Source: Hysterium pulicare CBS 123377
Lineage: Eukaryota > Ascomycota > Dothideomycetes > Hysteriales > Hysteriaceae
DNA: 64,000 nucleotides
NCBI GenBank assembly: GCA_000467715.1
Contig: AJFK01000620.1
Coordinates: 1-64,000, forward strand
Reading direction: 5' to 3'
The position numbers were made by a program, and so were the translations under genes. The notes under the pieces are model-generated. The model did no database searches. It had not been told where the DNA came from and was given only the letters and a program-made list of their open reading frames with translations. Below, one piece after another: positions 22,664 through 34,339 of the stretch (position 1 is the stretch's first letter; every line of letters begins with the position of its first letter).

Positions 22664-25444
22664 ATGCCTGCAGCAACCTCAGCTTCTTTGGATTCTGGTA
22701 TATCTTCACTGGCGGGATTGAAAGGAATTGCGTGCTAACACGATGTTGCTAGCCGAATACGATCCCATTGATCATCTGAACGCTATCTTCTCACATCCCT
22801 CCACCCTCACGTCGGCTGCGACCACTTCAGAAGCCCTCCGAAATTATCAAGATGACCTTGACGAGGATATCGCGGAATTCGTGTCCACCCAGACAGCGTC
22901 CGATGCTGATAGCGTCCAGAGGATACAAGCGGCTAAAGCAGAGCTCGCCGACCTGTTCAAGAAAATCGAAAATGTCCGGGAGCGGGCTATCCAGACCGAA
23001 CAAACCATTACTGAAATGACGGCTGATATCAAACGGTTGGATAACACCAAGCGGAACTTAACACTGTCCATGACTGCTCTGAAAAGGCTTCAGATGTTAA
23101 CCACGGCCTACGAACAATTGCGGAGTCTAAGCAAGTCGCGGCAATATCGAGAATGTGCTCAGCTTCTACAGGCTGTCATCCAACTTGTGGCACACTTCAA
23201 GAGCTACAGGTCGATAGACCAAATTGCAACACTTAGCCGGAATGTTGCAGATTTGCAAAGAGAACTACTTGAGCAGGTGTGTGAGGATTTCGAGGTGACA
23301 TTTGCCAAAAGCGAGGTGGGTCAGCGAAAAGCCATGCTCGCCGAAGCGTGCCTCGTGATGGATGCACTTGGCGAGCATGCTAGGTCAAGACTCATCAATT
23401 GGTATTGTAACACCCAACTCCGGGAATATAGGCAAGTGTTTCGCGGTAATGACGAAGTCTGTGCCCCGCTTCATTTGAAATACTCTATTATATTTACTAA
23501 CCCTGGCACAGGCTGGCTCATTGGATAATATCTCGAGAAGATATTCCTGGTTTAATCGTATGCTGAAGACATACGATATCGAACACGCGGCAATATTTCC
23601 ACCCTATTGGAAGGTCAATGAGATGCTGGCGAACGCATTCTGCGAGGGCACGCGGGATGACTTCAAAGCTATCCTGCAACGATCCATGAGACGAACCGAA
23701 GGACCCTCGCTAGATGTTGATCTTCTCCTCTCATGCCTGCAGGAGACCTTAAATTTCGAGCACAGTTTGGAGCGGAAGTTCTCCAACGAGGTAGATTCCC
23801 CACGCCCCATAATATTAATCTCCTAACATTGCATAGTCTCGGTCGTCGATCGATACGATGGCATCAAAAGATGATAAACCACATGGCTTTGGGCAGGCCA
23901 TTTCGGAAGCTTTCGAACCGTACATGAGTCTTTGGGTCGAATCTCAAGATAAGTAGGTGCCCTGTGTCCGGCTTACCCAAATAAGCACAGGCTTACCATT
24001 TTACAGGCAGCTTGCGACGCTCATTCCCAGATATCGTCAACAACCCCTCCATAATGCTGAGGAGGAATTCTCGCACCAAGCCGTCATACCCTCTTCCACC
24101 GAGTTATTTCATTTTTACCGTCTCACCCTTGCTCAATGTGCCAAATTATCGACGGGCACTCGACTACTGGAACTATCCAAAACTTTTGCCAAGTATCTCG
24201 ATCAGTATGGCCAGCAAGTGCTATACCACTTACTTAGTGAACGGCCCGGGACACAGGGTCCATCTTTAGAAGACGCTATCCTAATTTTGAATACGGCCGA
24301 CTATTGTTACCTTACTTGCAACCAACTGGAAGAAAAGATAAAGGGCAGGATCGATGAAGAACTCAGACCGAAAGTTGACCTTCAAAGCCAGGCTGATGCT
24401 TTCATGGGCATAGCCGGTGCTACCGTTCGCACACTGGTGCGAAAGGTTGAGATTGACTGCGAGTCAACTTGGCGGGAGATGCGCAATACGCCGTGGAGTA
24501 AGCTCGAGAGCGTTGGTGACCAGAGCACATACGTTGCTGAGCTTCTGCGGCACGTAAAGGACAGATCGGGAGAAATACTCAAGTTACTCCATAAACAACA
24601 ATATGCGAGGGCTTTCTGTGACAACCTTGTCGACTTGATGGCGAATACGTACATCGTCAACGTCGTGCAAAGTAAACCGATCTCCGAAGTTGGCGCCGAA
24701 CAGATGCTATTAGACTCATATGTTCTCAAAAAGGGCTTTACCGAAATTCCCGTTATAAACGAAGAACCTGGTACCCAACCGCCAGCAAGGTATGCCATTT
24801 TGGCCCTTCGTGTTTTCTCCTTTAGTCCAACTAACTCTTTTCATCTCAGTTCTGTCAAACGTGTGAACCAATCCATGTCTAAAATCGACCCGCTCCTCAA
24901 AACCCTCCAAGTGCGCCCCTCACCCCCAGAAGCACTTGTTCAAGCCTACCTCATCCACATCGCGGACAAGTCTGACAACAATTTTCGAAAGATTCTGGAT
25001 CTCAAAGGCATACGCAAGACCGAACAAAGCACTCTCCTCGATCTCTTCGCCGCATTCCGCGCTTCACCTGCTCACGAAAATCTGGTACAGAATTCTCCGC
25101 TGCTGACACCGCTGCAGGTTACCAGTGCCAACAGCGGGTCCGGTATAGGGTCACTTGGTAACGCGACGACTTTGAGTACGCCTACTCTAGCCGGAGGACG
25201 ATTTGATCCAGCCAATTTCGGTACGGCGATCATGAATGCTGCACGCGACGGTGTGGACAGGTTTGGCAGTCCAGCAATAGGTACGAGCACATCAGGATCG
25301 CCTGCGCCGGGTCAGATGCAAGGTGGTGATGGGGAGAAGTCAACGAACTTGAACGAGAATCTGAAGAATATTGGGAAGTTCTTCCGGAGGGATGTTGGCG
25401 GGTTTGGGAGGTTCGGACGGGGAAACGAGGAAAGTAGGGGCTAG
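22664..25444 (+). CDS. VPS53: Vps53, GARP tethering complex subunit
   Basis: Subunit of the GARP complex (Vps51-54), which tethers endosome-derived vesicles at the trans-Golgi. Six exons: 22664-22697, 22753-23456, 23512-23790, 23837-23952, 24007-24789 and 24850-25444, giving 836 residues. The first exon is only 34 nt (MPAATSASLDS) and splices into AEYDPIDHLNAIFSHPSTL, the conserved Vps53 N-terminus; this fixes the start. The N-terminal domain shows the expected coiled-coil entry (KAELADLFKKIENVRERA) and NWYCNTQLREYRQVFRGND. The centre has LDNISRRYSWFNRMLKTYD and AFCEGTRDDFKAIL, and the C-terminal domain has QVRPSPPEALVQAYLIHIAD. The tail is Gly/Ser/Thr-rich and low in complexity, as in other fungi. 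Length agrees with the family. Confidence 0.95.
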
Positions 25445-25846
25445 TATTAGGGGAAAAGCCACCAAGAAGCTACATTGGTGCACTCGTTGGTAGTGAATAT
25501 TCTGCATAACCGTATGTATTGGGTTCTTGGGCAAAGCGAAGACAAAAAGGGATGTACAGGATCTTGTTAATAGCGAATGTCTTGGCTATATGGTATTTAG
25601 CGTCACATATCTTCTGAAAACATTGTTTTGTCTGCTTGAGCCAGCTGTTTTTAGGGCTGGGGGAGTTCCTTGTGTTCTCCGCAGCTGTCCAACCTTCTCA
25701 TGTAGCGAGCTCCATACCGGGTACCAATCATATACGCTTCTTTCTCAGCCTGAGACACGACAAGGCAGACATTTCGACTCTAGACTCAAGCATGTGAAAA
25801 TTCGACCCGCAGGTATGTCAACCTTGGAAGAACAAGTTGGACTTTA
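25445..25846. other. intergenic, VPS53 3' flank and F-box gene promoter
   Basis: About 400 bp. A 106-codon open frame crosses it on the plus strand (25527-25847) but has no domain and no start context. Nothing else seen. Confidence 0.45.
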
Positions 25847-27085
25847 ATGGTTCAGCCCCGTCAGGCAAACATATACCCCGCCACAGTCCAACTACCTCTC
25901 ATGTCCTCATCACATTGCCATCAAACACACGTACTCATTCTCCGTATTAGAAACTCATCGATGGCGTTAAATCTCTATCGACCATCTGACAGAGTAATTT
26001 CCATCTTGCCATGCGCTTCTTCGCCGGGTGGCTGCAAAATACACCGCGCTGGGCAAAATCAGCCTTGCTTGGTTTCCTCCGGCACTGAAAACACATCAAC
26101 GTTTAAGAAAATTCTCAAAATCCTCCCAAATATAAGACACAATCGGAAGTCCCGGAAATGTCATCTGTTCTCTCTCCCTGTCGAGCTGCTCCAAGAGATC
26201 GCGACATATCTCGATGGTGGTGAATTCATCGCGTTCGCCCTGGCTTGTAAAGGCCTTCATTCGACCCTAGGCTGTGGGTCATTTTTCAGTCTAAAGAAGC
26301 AGAATGTAGACGAGTTTCTCAATTTCCTTGTGCTTCTCCAGCGCGACGTAGGGAAGTATCGGATGTGCCGTTCTTGTCAAGTTCTCCATAGTCCAAGGCA
26401 ATCGACTATTACACTACTACCGAATGTTCTTCGCAGGCCGTCGGAACCGGACCGTATCTTGCAACAGACGTCAGTTTACCTCCTTGATCTTGATCTTGCA
26501 AGGACGAAGAATGAGCATCGACCTGTGCTCTATTGGCTGAGTCACGAGCACGTGAAACGAGCGACCGCCAAGCAGATCTGTCTGTCGACACTTTCATGCG
26601 CTGACGAGCGGAGCTATTCCGAGCCCTCTGGCCTTGGTAGCATGAAGTTTAGTTACAGGATCACGCCTATGATCTCGAGGCGGAATCTCATTTATAACGC
26701 TACATACGAGGTTACTTTCGATGGCGGGCCTAATTGGTCTATCTCCCAACCATTCGTGAAAGATTTGATCAAGAAGCTCGACATCCGGTGCTGTCTGCAT
26801 TGTCCGGCGACCAATATGGAGACTGAGATCAATTGCTTCTTGTTTCACAGCGGCTATGAACCTGGAGTGAGTTGTGATCTGCATCAGCATCTTTGCAGAT
26901 GTGCCACAGACTTCCACCTAAGTACGGTGGTGAAAGACGGGCAAACCGTTGGATTCGAAGTTAAGCTCTGGCAATGGATGGGAAACAGAAGTGGAGATCC
27001 CATTTTGCAGCACAACGGGATGGTGAGGAACTTGTATGAGGATGCGGTGTGGACAAACGTGGGAGTTGGGTACGAGACTGAATGA
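25847..27085 (+). CDS. F-box domain protein, fungal Cys-rich type
   Basis: Single-exon frame of 412 codons. An F-box lies at about residues 107-145 (FSLPVELLQEIATYLDGGEF, then ALACKGLHSTL), so the protein probably recruits a target to an SCF (Skp1-Cullin-F-box) ubiquitin ligase. After it come a CRSCQVLHSP pair of cysteines, a long middle without repeats, and a C-terminal Cys-containing block (CCLHCPATNMETEINCFLFH, later CDLHQHLCRC). This arrangement is common in the many uncharacterised F-box proteins of Pezizomycotina, where the pairs may bind zinc. The roughly 100 residues before the box are unconserved-looking, and the true start could be a later ATG (MSSSHCHQ or MALNLYRP). Target unknown. 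Confidence 0.8.
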   Translation: MVQPRQANIYPATVQLPLMSSSHCHQTHVLILRIRNSSMALNLYRPSDRVISILPCASSPGGCKIHRAGQNQPCLVSSGTENTSTFKKILKILPNIRHNRKSRKCHLFSLPVELLQEIATYLDGGEFIAFALACKGLHSTLGCGSFFSLKKQNVDEFLNFLVLLQRDVGKYRMCRSCQVLHSPRQSTITLLPNVLRRPSEPDRILQQTSVYLLDLDLARTKNEHRPVLYWLSHEHVKRATAKQICLSTLSCADERSYSEPSGLGSMKFSYRITPMISRRNLIYNATYEVTFDGGPNWSISQPFVKDLIKKLDIRCCLHCPATNMETEINCFLFHSGYEPGVSCDLHQHLCRCATDFHLSTVVKDGQTVGFEVKLWQWMGNRSGDPILQHNGMVRNLYEDAVWTNVGVGYETE

Positions 27086-27637
27086 GATTGAGGATGACGA
27101 CGGGCTAACAAGATACTCAGTGCATTTCGTCCTCCTTTCAACTTGGGAGATGAATCGATGCCTCAATGGGTTCGGTGGATATACCGATGCTAACTGTTCT
27201 TGCGTTTTTCAACTATCTGCTTTATTATAATCAGAGTCGCGTACTGGGAGATAATAGATCTCTATACGTACTGAAGTCGCTTAACTTCTCTTAATCACTC
27301 TAATATATAGGCCGCTTGTTTCTCAAGTGTAGAAGAAGAAAGTATATAGCAAATCTGAAAGCAATTTTATGGTTTATTGTCAACGATATAGCATTCCTTT
27401 CACTATGTAATGGAGACCATTGGCGGGGTTTTAAGCCACACGGGACGTCATAGGCTGCGTCTGCCGATAGCCGGCACTAGCCCTGAAGCTAACAACTATT
27501 GAGGTCGAAAGTCCATTCTCCATGTTTTGCAGTCAAGCATTCAAACATTCAAACCCCCACATCTTCCTCACCATGGTTGCTTTCAGGTCAATGCCAGCGA
27601 GCGCTCTATTCTTCAACATAAACACCACAATCTCCCG
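27086..27637. other. intergenic, AT-rich centre
   Basis: About 550 bp between two same-strand genes. The part 27.2-27.4 kb is AT-rich with runs such as CTCTAATATATAGG and no open frame. The end is the leader of the DUF202 gene. Confidence 0.45.
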
Positions 27638-28549
27638 ATGACAGAGTCGGATTCGCCTCCTCCACCAACCTCGCTCACCCTTCCACCTGCCGCCGTTCTC
27701 TCCTCCGCCCACAGGTTACCACACCCAGATTCAGAGGAGTATCGACAGAAAGACAAACACAGGACAGCTAGAGAATTAGACCAAATACATCCTTCCAGCT
27801 CTCCGCATATTAGCATACAGCAATCGCCCAATGTCAGACCGCAGGCCTCGTCCTCCCGCTCTCCCTACTTCCGTGCTCGCGGCGGTGGTACCTCCATACG
27901 ATCATCTCCATACCTGAGATCGAGACCACGCGGAGACTCGAACGCCACTACTGCGACCGATGATGAAAGGGAAGGAGAGCAGAGGAGATGCAGATTGAGG
28001 AGGCAGAAACCGCATTGGTACGATCCGATTGTGAAGGTTTGGAAGAGTCAGATCACTCCATCAATTGAGGAAGGTGCCTATAGAGATCATTTAGGTGAGC
28101 AGCGCGTTGCATTGCATACCACCCCAACGCAAAGTAAGACTAGTCAGCGAAGCGGCTGACCTTCATTTCCAGCTCTCGAACGTACATATCTAGGTTATCT
28201 CCGCACTTCCGTAGCCCTCGCCATGATGGGTGTCATAATAGCCCAGCTCTTTCGCCTCCAACATTCCATCAATCCAAATCCAGAACTAGGTTTCTTCGTC
28301 CTGGGCATTCCGCTCGCGGCCACTTTCATCGGCGCAGCCGGCGTCGTGCTTCTATTGGGAGCCTTCCGATTCTGGAGACAACAAAATGCCATGATAAGAG
28401 GGAAGGTGCACGTAGGAGGGTTTGAAATCTCTCTGACTATGATATTAAGTATTGTGGTAAGTTGGTTACTGTGGTTTTATCTGATCTTCAGCTGACGGAG
28501 TTTGAGCTCTGTCTGGCTGCCTTTGTTCTTGCAGTTGCCGTCGATATAG
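27638..28549 (+). CDS. DUF202 (YidH-type) membrane protein
   Basis: Small membrane protein with a C-terminal DUF202 domain; function unknown, and some fungal relatives are vacuolar. Exons 27638-28094, 28173-28456 and 28535-28549 give 251 residues. The first 150 residues are Pro/Ser/Arg-rich and disordered-looking. The domain starts with the hallmark LERTYLGYLRTSVALAMMGV, formed across intron 1 and containing the first membrane helix. It continues with LGFFVLGIPLAATFIGAAGVVL (helix 2) and FRFWRQQ. The final intron has a perfect GTAAGT donor and TTGCAG acceptor. If it is retained, translation runs to 28495 and completes a third hydrophobic helix (MILSIVVSWLLWFYLIF). If it is spliced, helix 3 is cut short at LPSI. 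The start is the first ATG of the frame, before the Pro-rich stretch. Confidence 0.82.
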
Positions 28550-29433
28550 AAAAGTCCTATCTATAGATACCCTCTACCGATTTACGGTATTTCGAAAGCA
28601 AGCGATTGGATTTTTTGGGAGGGACTGCATGGTTTTCGAGGTACAGAATTGACGATGGCTTTGAGTATTGGTATTTGGGAGAGAGATAATTGATAACGGT
28701 GAAATATTACCCTCGAGGACGGGGAGAAATGTGAGGGAAAACAAATGGCAGCATTTCTCTCGTGCATCATGTCCCTGCCATTGCCATGTCATCTCCTTGC
28801 CCGCTCGTACTGCATTCAATCTAAACGAAGCATCCCGTGGCAATGGTTCCGAGAGCAAGCGAAGAGTAGCTCGTGCCGTCATCATGCACACTTCCTCTCC
28901 CACCCTCCGCTCTGAAACAATCGACCTCAACCCCCAGCCATGGTCGTCTTAACGCCGTTGATAGCATCTGCAGTCTTTGTTATCGCTCCGTCATGCTCCC
29001 AACTCATCTTTAGTGGTCCGAGAATTCTCTTATCTACCTTCCCAAAAGCGTAATGATCCTACACAAAATCACTGATTTGCTTTCGCCTCAACGGCTGCCG
29101 ATCGCAGCAGGAACCCCAATGACCTATGAAAGTTACTGTCTCATTGGCATGTGGATCCGGAATGTTATGCCATGTTATACCTTATCTCCTCAATGGCTGA
29201 CGTCTTGCTTCTTATTTCTCCGACTGGCGGTATCTCTGAATTTCAAGTACACCTATCTCAACCCTAGTCCGCCGATTTGATACCACTTGGCTGTCATCTC
29301 GCAGAAAGGCTGTTGCCGAGTATCCAATCCGGCGAATAATCATATGATAAACATGTATATATAAGACTTCTAACCCTCACTGACGTTTATTCGAATCTGT
29401 TGGGAAGTCTGTGATTTTAACACCTCACTAACA
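28550..29433 (+). promoter_or_regulatory. intergenic region with candidate DUR3 promoter
   Basis: About 880 bp with no gene. Close to the DUR3 start are a GATA-type site TGATAA (29345-29350) and a TATA-like GTATATATAAG (29355-29365), about 70-90 bp upstream of the ATG. In known ascomycetes urea permease genes are activated by GATA factors (AreA/Nit2) under nitrogen limitation, so this pair is a plausible core promoter. One site alone is weak evidence. Confidence 0.4.
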
Positions 29434-31914
29434 ATGTCATCTACAAGCCCAACGTTGCCCTTGGGCGCCGGATATGGTATGTTCCTCGTCATGTTCTCTT
29501 TTGATATATGCTAACGTGAATAGGCGTCGTGGTCGGCGTTGGAGTAAGTCCTTGACCATAACTGCTCTCACATGGGAAGTCATTAATTCGTTCTAGTTCT
29601 TCTTCGCCTTTGTGATGATGGGCATCTCCTATTTACAAGTCAGTCAATTGTTCATATATTTTCAGCCTTTCGCCAATGCTGACTCCATATAGAATCGATA
29701 CACTTTATACTCTACTAAACAGAGTGAAGAGTTCAACACCGCATCTAGAAGCGTCAAACCAGGACTTATTGCCAGTGGAATCGTATCAGCATGGACATGG
29801 GCCGCAACACTCCTACAAAGTTGTACTGTTGCGTACACATACGGAGGTAAGGCTTTGGAATCAACATTCACTACAACTATCGTCAATGCTAATTCTACCT
29901 CTAGTTGCCGGACCATTTTGGGTTCGTAGAATCATATCCCAGAGTCCCAATTTTGACTGACATGCCTTAGTATGCCGCAGGAGCAACAGTCCAGATTCTG
30001 ATGTTCTCGATATTGGCGTGTAAGGTCAAACAGAATGCTCCGCGGTGCCATACTTATCTAGAGATCATCTATGTCCGTTATGGAGCTGTTACGCATATTA
30101 TATTCATGTTCTTCGCTTTTGTAACGAACATTCTGGTGGGCAGCCAGCTGCTCCTAGGTGGAAGCGCTGTCGTCACTTCGCTGACGGGAATGCCCGTCTA
30201 TGCTGCGATCTTCTTGATTCCCACAGGTAAATTCAAATCAGTCAGGAGAGGGCTCAAGCAATACTGATATGTTCTAGGTGTTTGTGCATATGTTATCCTG
30301 GGTGGTCTTCGCGCTACATTCCTCTGTACGCTCCCTATTCTACTTCAACTATCTATTCAGATTTCTAATGTCTCTCCTACAGGCGATTACTCCCACACTC
30401 TGATCCTCATGATCATCATTCTCTACTTCATGTTCAACGCCTACGCCACAAGTCCTCTTATAGGCTCTCCTTCAGAAATGTATCACCTCCTTAAAGAAGC
30501 CGCCATCTCTCGACCCATCGCCGGAAACCAAGATGGCTCCTACCTCACCCTCAAATCCAACTTTGCCCTCGTCTTCGGCGTCATCCAACTCTGCTCCGGC
30601 AGCGGTACCGTCTTCCTCGACCAAGCCTACTGGCAACGAGCCATTGCCTCCCGTCCCACAACCGCCGTCCGCGCATACATCCTCGGCGGACTCGCCTGGT
30701 TCGCCATCCCCTTCGGCTTCGCCACTACGTTAGGACTGAGTGCCGTTGCTTTAACCAGCAATCCCGCTTTCCCAACGTATCCCAACGTCCCCACCAGCGC
30801 CGAAATCTCCTCCGGTCTGGCAGCCGCCTACGCCGCATCCGCTCTCCTGGGCAAAGGCGGTGCCGTCGCCTTGCTAATCGTGCTCTTCATGGCCGTCACA
30901 TCGTGCGCCTCGGCCGAACTAATAGCCGTCTCTTCGCTCCTGACCTTCGACGTCTTCAAAACGTACATAAAACCACTCGCCACGCCCTCCCAACTTATCT
31001 TCGTATCCCACATCATGATTTGCGCCTTCGGCCTCACAATGGCCATCTTCGCTTGCATCTGGAACGCCATCGGCATCGATCTCGGTTGGCTCTTCCTCGT
31101 CATGGGCCTATTGATAGGCGGTGCCGTGTTTCCCGCCGCATTTGCCATCACCTGGCGCGGACAGACGCGAGCAGGTGCTATTTCTGGGTGTCTCGGAGGA
31201 TTGGCCGCCGGACTGATTGCTTGGTTAACGACCGCGAAGCAGTATTATGGTGCCTTGACGGTCCAAACGACGGGAATGGAATATCCGACGCTGGCGGGCA
31301 ATCTTGCCGCCATCATGACGGGACTGATCCTGAGTGTCGCAGTATCGATGATCAAACCTGATCACTTCGACTGGGAGATCACAAGAGCCATTAACGTGGC
31401 TCCGGTTACGAATCCCGCTGCTGGAGCCGATGGACGTCAGATGACCACGCCTCCCACACTCACATCCTCACCAAACCTCTCCGACTCCGAGAAAGAGAAG
31501 GACGGAGGAGATGAACGAGAAACTACACACCCCCGCACCCACGACCCAGAATCCGCAGCGTACCAGCACGACCACCTCCCCACCGTCCTCGCCGAAGAAA
31601 AGGAAATGCACCTCGACATGGCCGCGACCGAAGAACCAAGCAAACTGCGCGCCGCCTTCAGACTCGCCTGCGTCTCTTCCTTCGTCCTCACACTGCTGAT
31701 GGATTTCCTGATTCCCATGCCCATGTTCTTCTCGCATTATATCTTCAGTCAGGGCTTCTTCACGGCCTGGGTTGTGATTAGTTTTATTTGGGTGTTCTGC
31801 TCCAGTTTTGTGAGTACTATTTTGCCGATTTGGGAGACGAAGGGGTTCTTCGTGGAGGTTGGGAAGGAGATTTGGGGGGATTTGAGGGGGAAGAGGGGAA
31901 AGGGGAAGGCTTAG
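29434..31914 (+). CDS. DUR3: urea active transporter, sodium:solute symporter family (Dur3)
   Basis: Plasma-membrane high-affinity urea importer of the SSS family, about 15 membrane segments, part of nitrogen scavenging. Eight exons (29434-29476, 29524-29543, 29597-29638, 29693-29846, 29905-29921, 29971-30226, 30278-30325, 30383-31914) give 703 residues, the usual Dur3 length. Two exons are only 20 and 17 nt. The family's start [19 protein letters not shown], then [40 protein letters not shown], and the repeated helices up to the C-terminus are clear. A 75-residue acidic, Ser/Thr/His-rich loop ([17 protein letters not shown]) lies between late membrane segments, longer than I would expect. 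It is tail to tail with PTR2 across 283 bp. Codon use in the last exon is markedly C-ending, which suggests strong expression. Confidence 0.93.
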
Positions 31915-32197
31915 GTTGGACGGGCGCGGGTTATAGAGGATTTCTTTTTAAGGATTGTTGGGATTGATTTATGTTGGATTTTGGGGCTTATGAGTGGCGC
32001 ATGCTTTTACCTAGAACTATTAGACTTTGATCATATTTAAAGCCGATGAACATGCATTATTGTATTTATCCATTACCTAACTTCCCGTATTTCTACGGCC
32101 AAAAAAAGGAGAAAATGGGCAGATTGAATGCCCACCACACATGCATCCGCCTACAAATGAAAAAGACTCTCATCAATGCCATCTAACAACACTCCCT

Positions 32198-34339
32198 TTA
32201 AGGCACGTCTCCATGCTGAGCCTTAACGCTCCCTCGCCTCAACGTCGGATCCTCATCATAATCCCTATCCAGCGCATTCATCGTGTCCTCGGTCGCATTC
32301 AAATGATGAAACAGAATCCAAATCATACAACCAGCCGAGAAACTGGCCACGCACAGCCCGACAAACATCCACTCGATAGCCGGATCATAGAGAACCGGGT
32401 TCAGCGCCTCTGAAATGGCAGAGCCGAAGGCATTGGTCAGGAGATACATGGCCTGAACGAACGACTTCATGCTCGGCGGCGCTTTCGTGTAGGCGTATTC
32501 TAGACCCGTGACCGAGGCGAAGATCTCCGAGATCCCGATGAGCATGTACGCGCCCGTTTGCGTGGCGATGTGGATGTTGTTGCCCTGCGCGACGCCGTTT
32601 ACCTTGCTGGCGTCGCAGAGCGGGTGCTCGTAGCAGGGGCCGCGGATGTAGATTTGGTGCTGGATGACGGCGGCGTAGGCCATGGCTAGCGAACCGACCC
32701 AGAAGCCTGTCACGATGCGGTTGATGGGCGGGAAGGGAATGCGGGCTTTGCGGAGTAAGGGGTAGACGAAGCGGTCGAGGATGGGGAGGAAGACGAGGAT
32801 GGAGATTGAGTCGAAGTTTTGCCTTTTGGAGATTAGTTGATGTCCTGAGATGGTATATGTTCCATTCAAATATATGAATTTTATTAGGGTAGGACTTACA
32901 TTAGATCATTAGGAATGCCGTGACCTCTCATTTGTCCGGCTGGGGTGAAAATACGAGTTAGTATTCAGTTGAAGCTTAGGTGTGGATTTGTGAATTACCC
33001 TGAGTGACGAAGTTGTTGGAGAAATTGCCATATACAACCCAGTAGATCGGATAGAAGGTGAACACCTTGCAAGCCACGAGCGCGCGCTTGACTTCTTCGA
33101 CAAAATGGTCGTCCCAGTGGAGATTCGCATTCTTGCCGATTTCGGCTTGATACGAAGGCTTGGCGGCGTTGCTGTTGCGGTGCTTGATCATTAACCAGAT
33201 GACTTTGAATGCGTCGGTGATGACTGATCCTTGCGGTGGGCGAACCACATAGATTCTCTTTCCGAGAATCAAGACTGTCAGTCCCACAATGAATATACAA
33301 GTACACAGTAAGTATGCCGTCCAGAATCCTACATCGCGTTCCATGTATGGCGTTGGCAGGAGAGCGAGAGATCCAACGTTGATGCAGAAATAGAAGACCA
33401 TGTAGATGCGCTGAATGGTGATTGCGGGATCGATAATGATACGTTCGCCGGTCTTCTTGTCGTGGCTAATGGCCATTTGACGGCGTTTGTATTGGTCCGC
33501 AATGAGAGGTGCGACATTCGACTTGATTCCACCAGTTCCGATACCTATGATGATGATTGCTGTTGGCCGTTAGGAAAGCCCACTGATTCAATATCTCGCC
33601 CATTTCTTACCAACAATAAAACCACCTAACCCAGCGTTGTGTTGCAGGGAAACCGGAAGTGAGGTCAGGGTCAGGATGATCAACCCAACGATATAAACGC
33701 AGCAAAAGACCACAATGGTCTTGTACTTTCCGAGATACTGGTCTGCGATGATGGCTCCAAAGATCGGAGTGACTGTGTCATCATGAGCATGGCAATTTAT
33801 TCAGCAAGCCACGAATAGTCCATTGCGGAAAGCTTACCGTAGCACCAGAACTGGAAGAAGGTGGACAGGCCTGTAGCTCCTTTGTGACCCATGCCAAGAG
33901 CACCTCGTCCCTGACTCCCATCAAGTGGCCTCTGGATGTAGTTTTGGAAAATACCTGAAGCTCCATAGTAGGTAAAACGCTCACACAACTCCACGACGGC
34001 AACAAGGAAGGCAGCCTTGGGAAGTGGCTCTCCAACATGGCGTAGAGTGCGCCTCTCCTCTGCGGTAGGTATTTCGCCGCCTAGATGCTCATGGTCCTCT
34101 TCGGAAGGAGTAACAATGCCGGCTTTCTCATCTGGATAGTGGGTCATTTCGAGGCCAGCATTGGAGGCATCACGAAGAGGAGCTCCGGAAATGTCGTGGT
34201 CTTTGTTTTGCTTGTTGGGCAGGTCGAGCTCCTGGTGCAGCCTGAAACGCGGAGTCAATGCATGATGCGGACTTGGCCTTGGATAAATTCCGATTTCGAT
34301 GAAGTCAACTTACTGCGAGACAGTTACTTCGCGTTCCAT
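32198..34339 (-). CDS. PTR2: di/tripeptide proton symporter (POT/PTR2 family)
   Basis: Proton-coupled oligopeptide importer of the plasma membrane. Six exons (34339-34314, 34241-33838, 33772-33611, 33559-32999, 32939-32900, 32822-32198) give 605 residues with an open frame through every splice. Family signatures: VVELCERFTYYGASGIFQNY (the proton-coupling ExxER-type motif is seen here as ELCERF), the PIFGAIIADQYLGKYKTIV motif, GTGGIKSNVAPLIADQY, then FTFYPIYWVVYGNFSNNFVTQ in the second half and late helices ending in WMFVGLCVASFSAGCMIWIL. A first exon of 26 nt encodes MEREVTVSQ, and the N-terminus is hydrophilic, as in yeast Ptr2. It lies convergent with the urea permease gene, so two nitrogen-source importers sit side by side. 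Confidence 0.93.

Noticed and set aside
31437-31737. Antisense frames opposite the DUR3 last exon
   Set aside because: They arise from the strongly C-ending codon use of DUR3; the DUR3 frame has family-wide conserved sequence.
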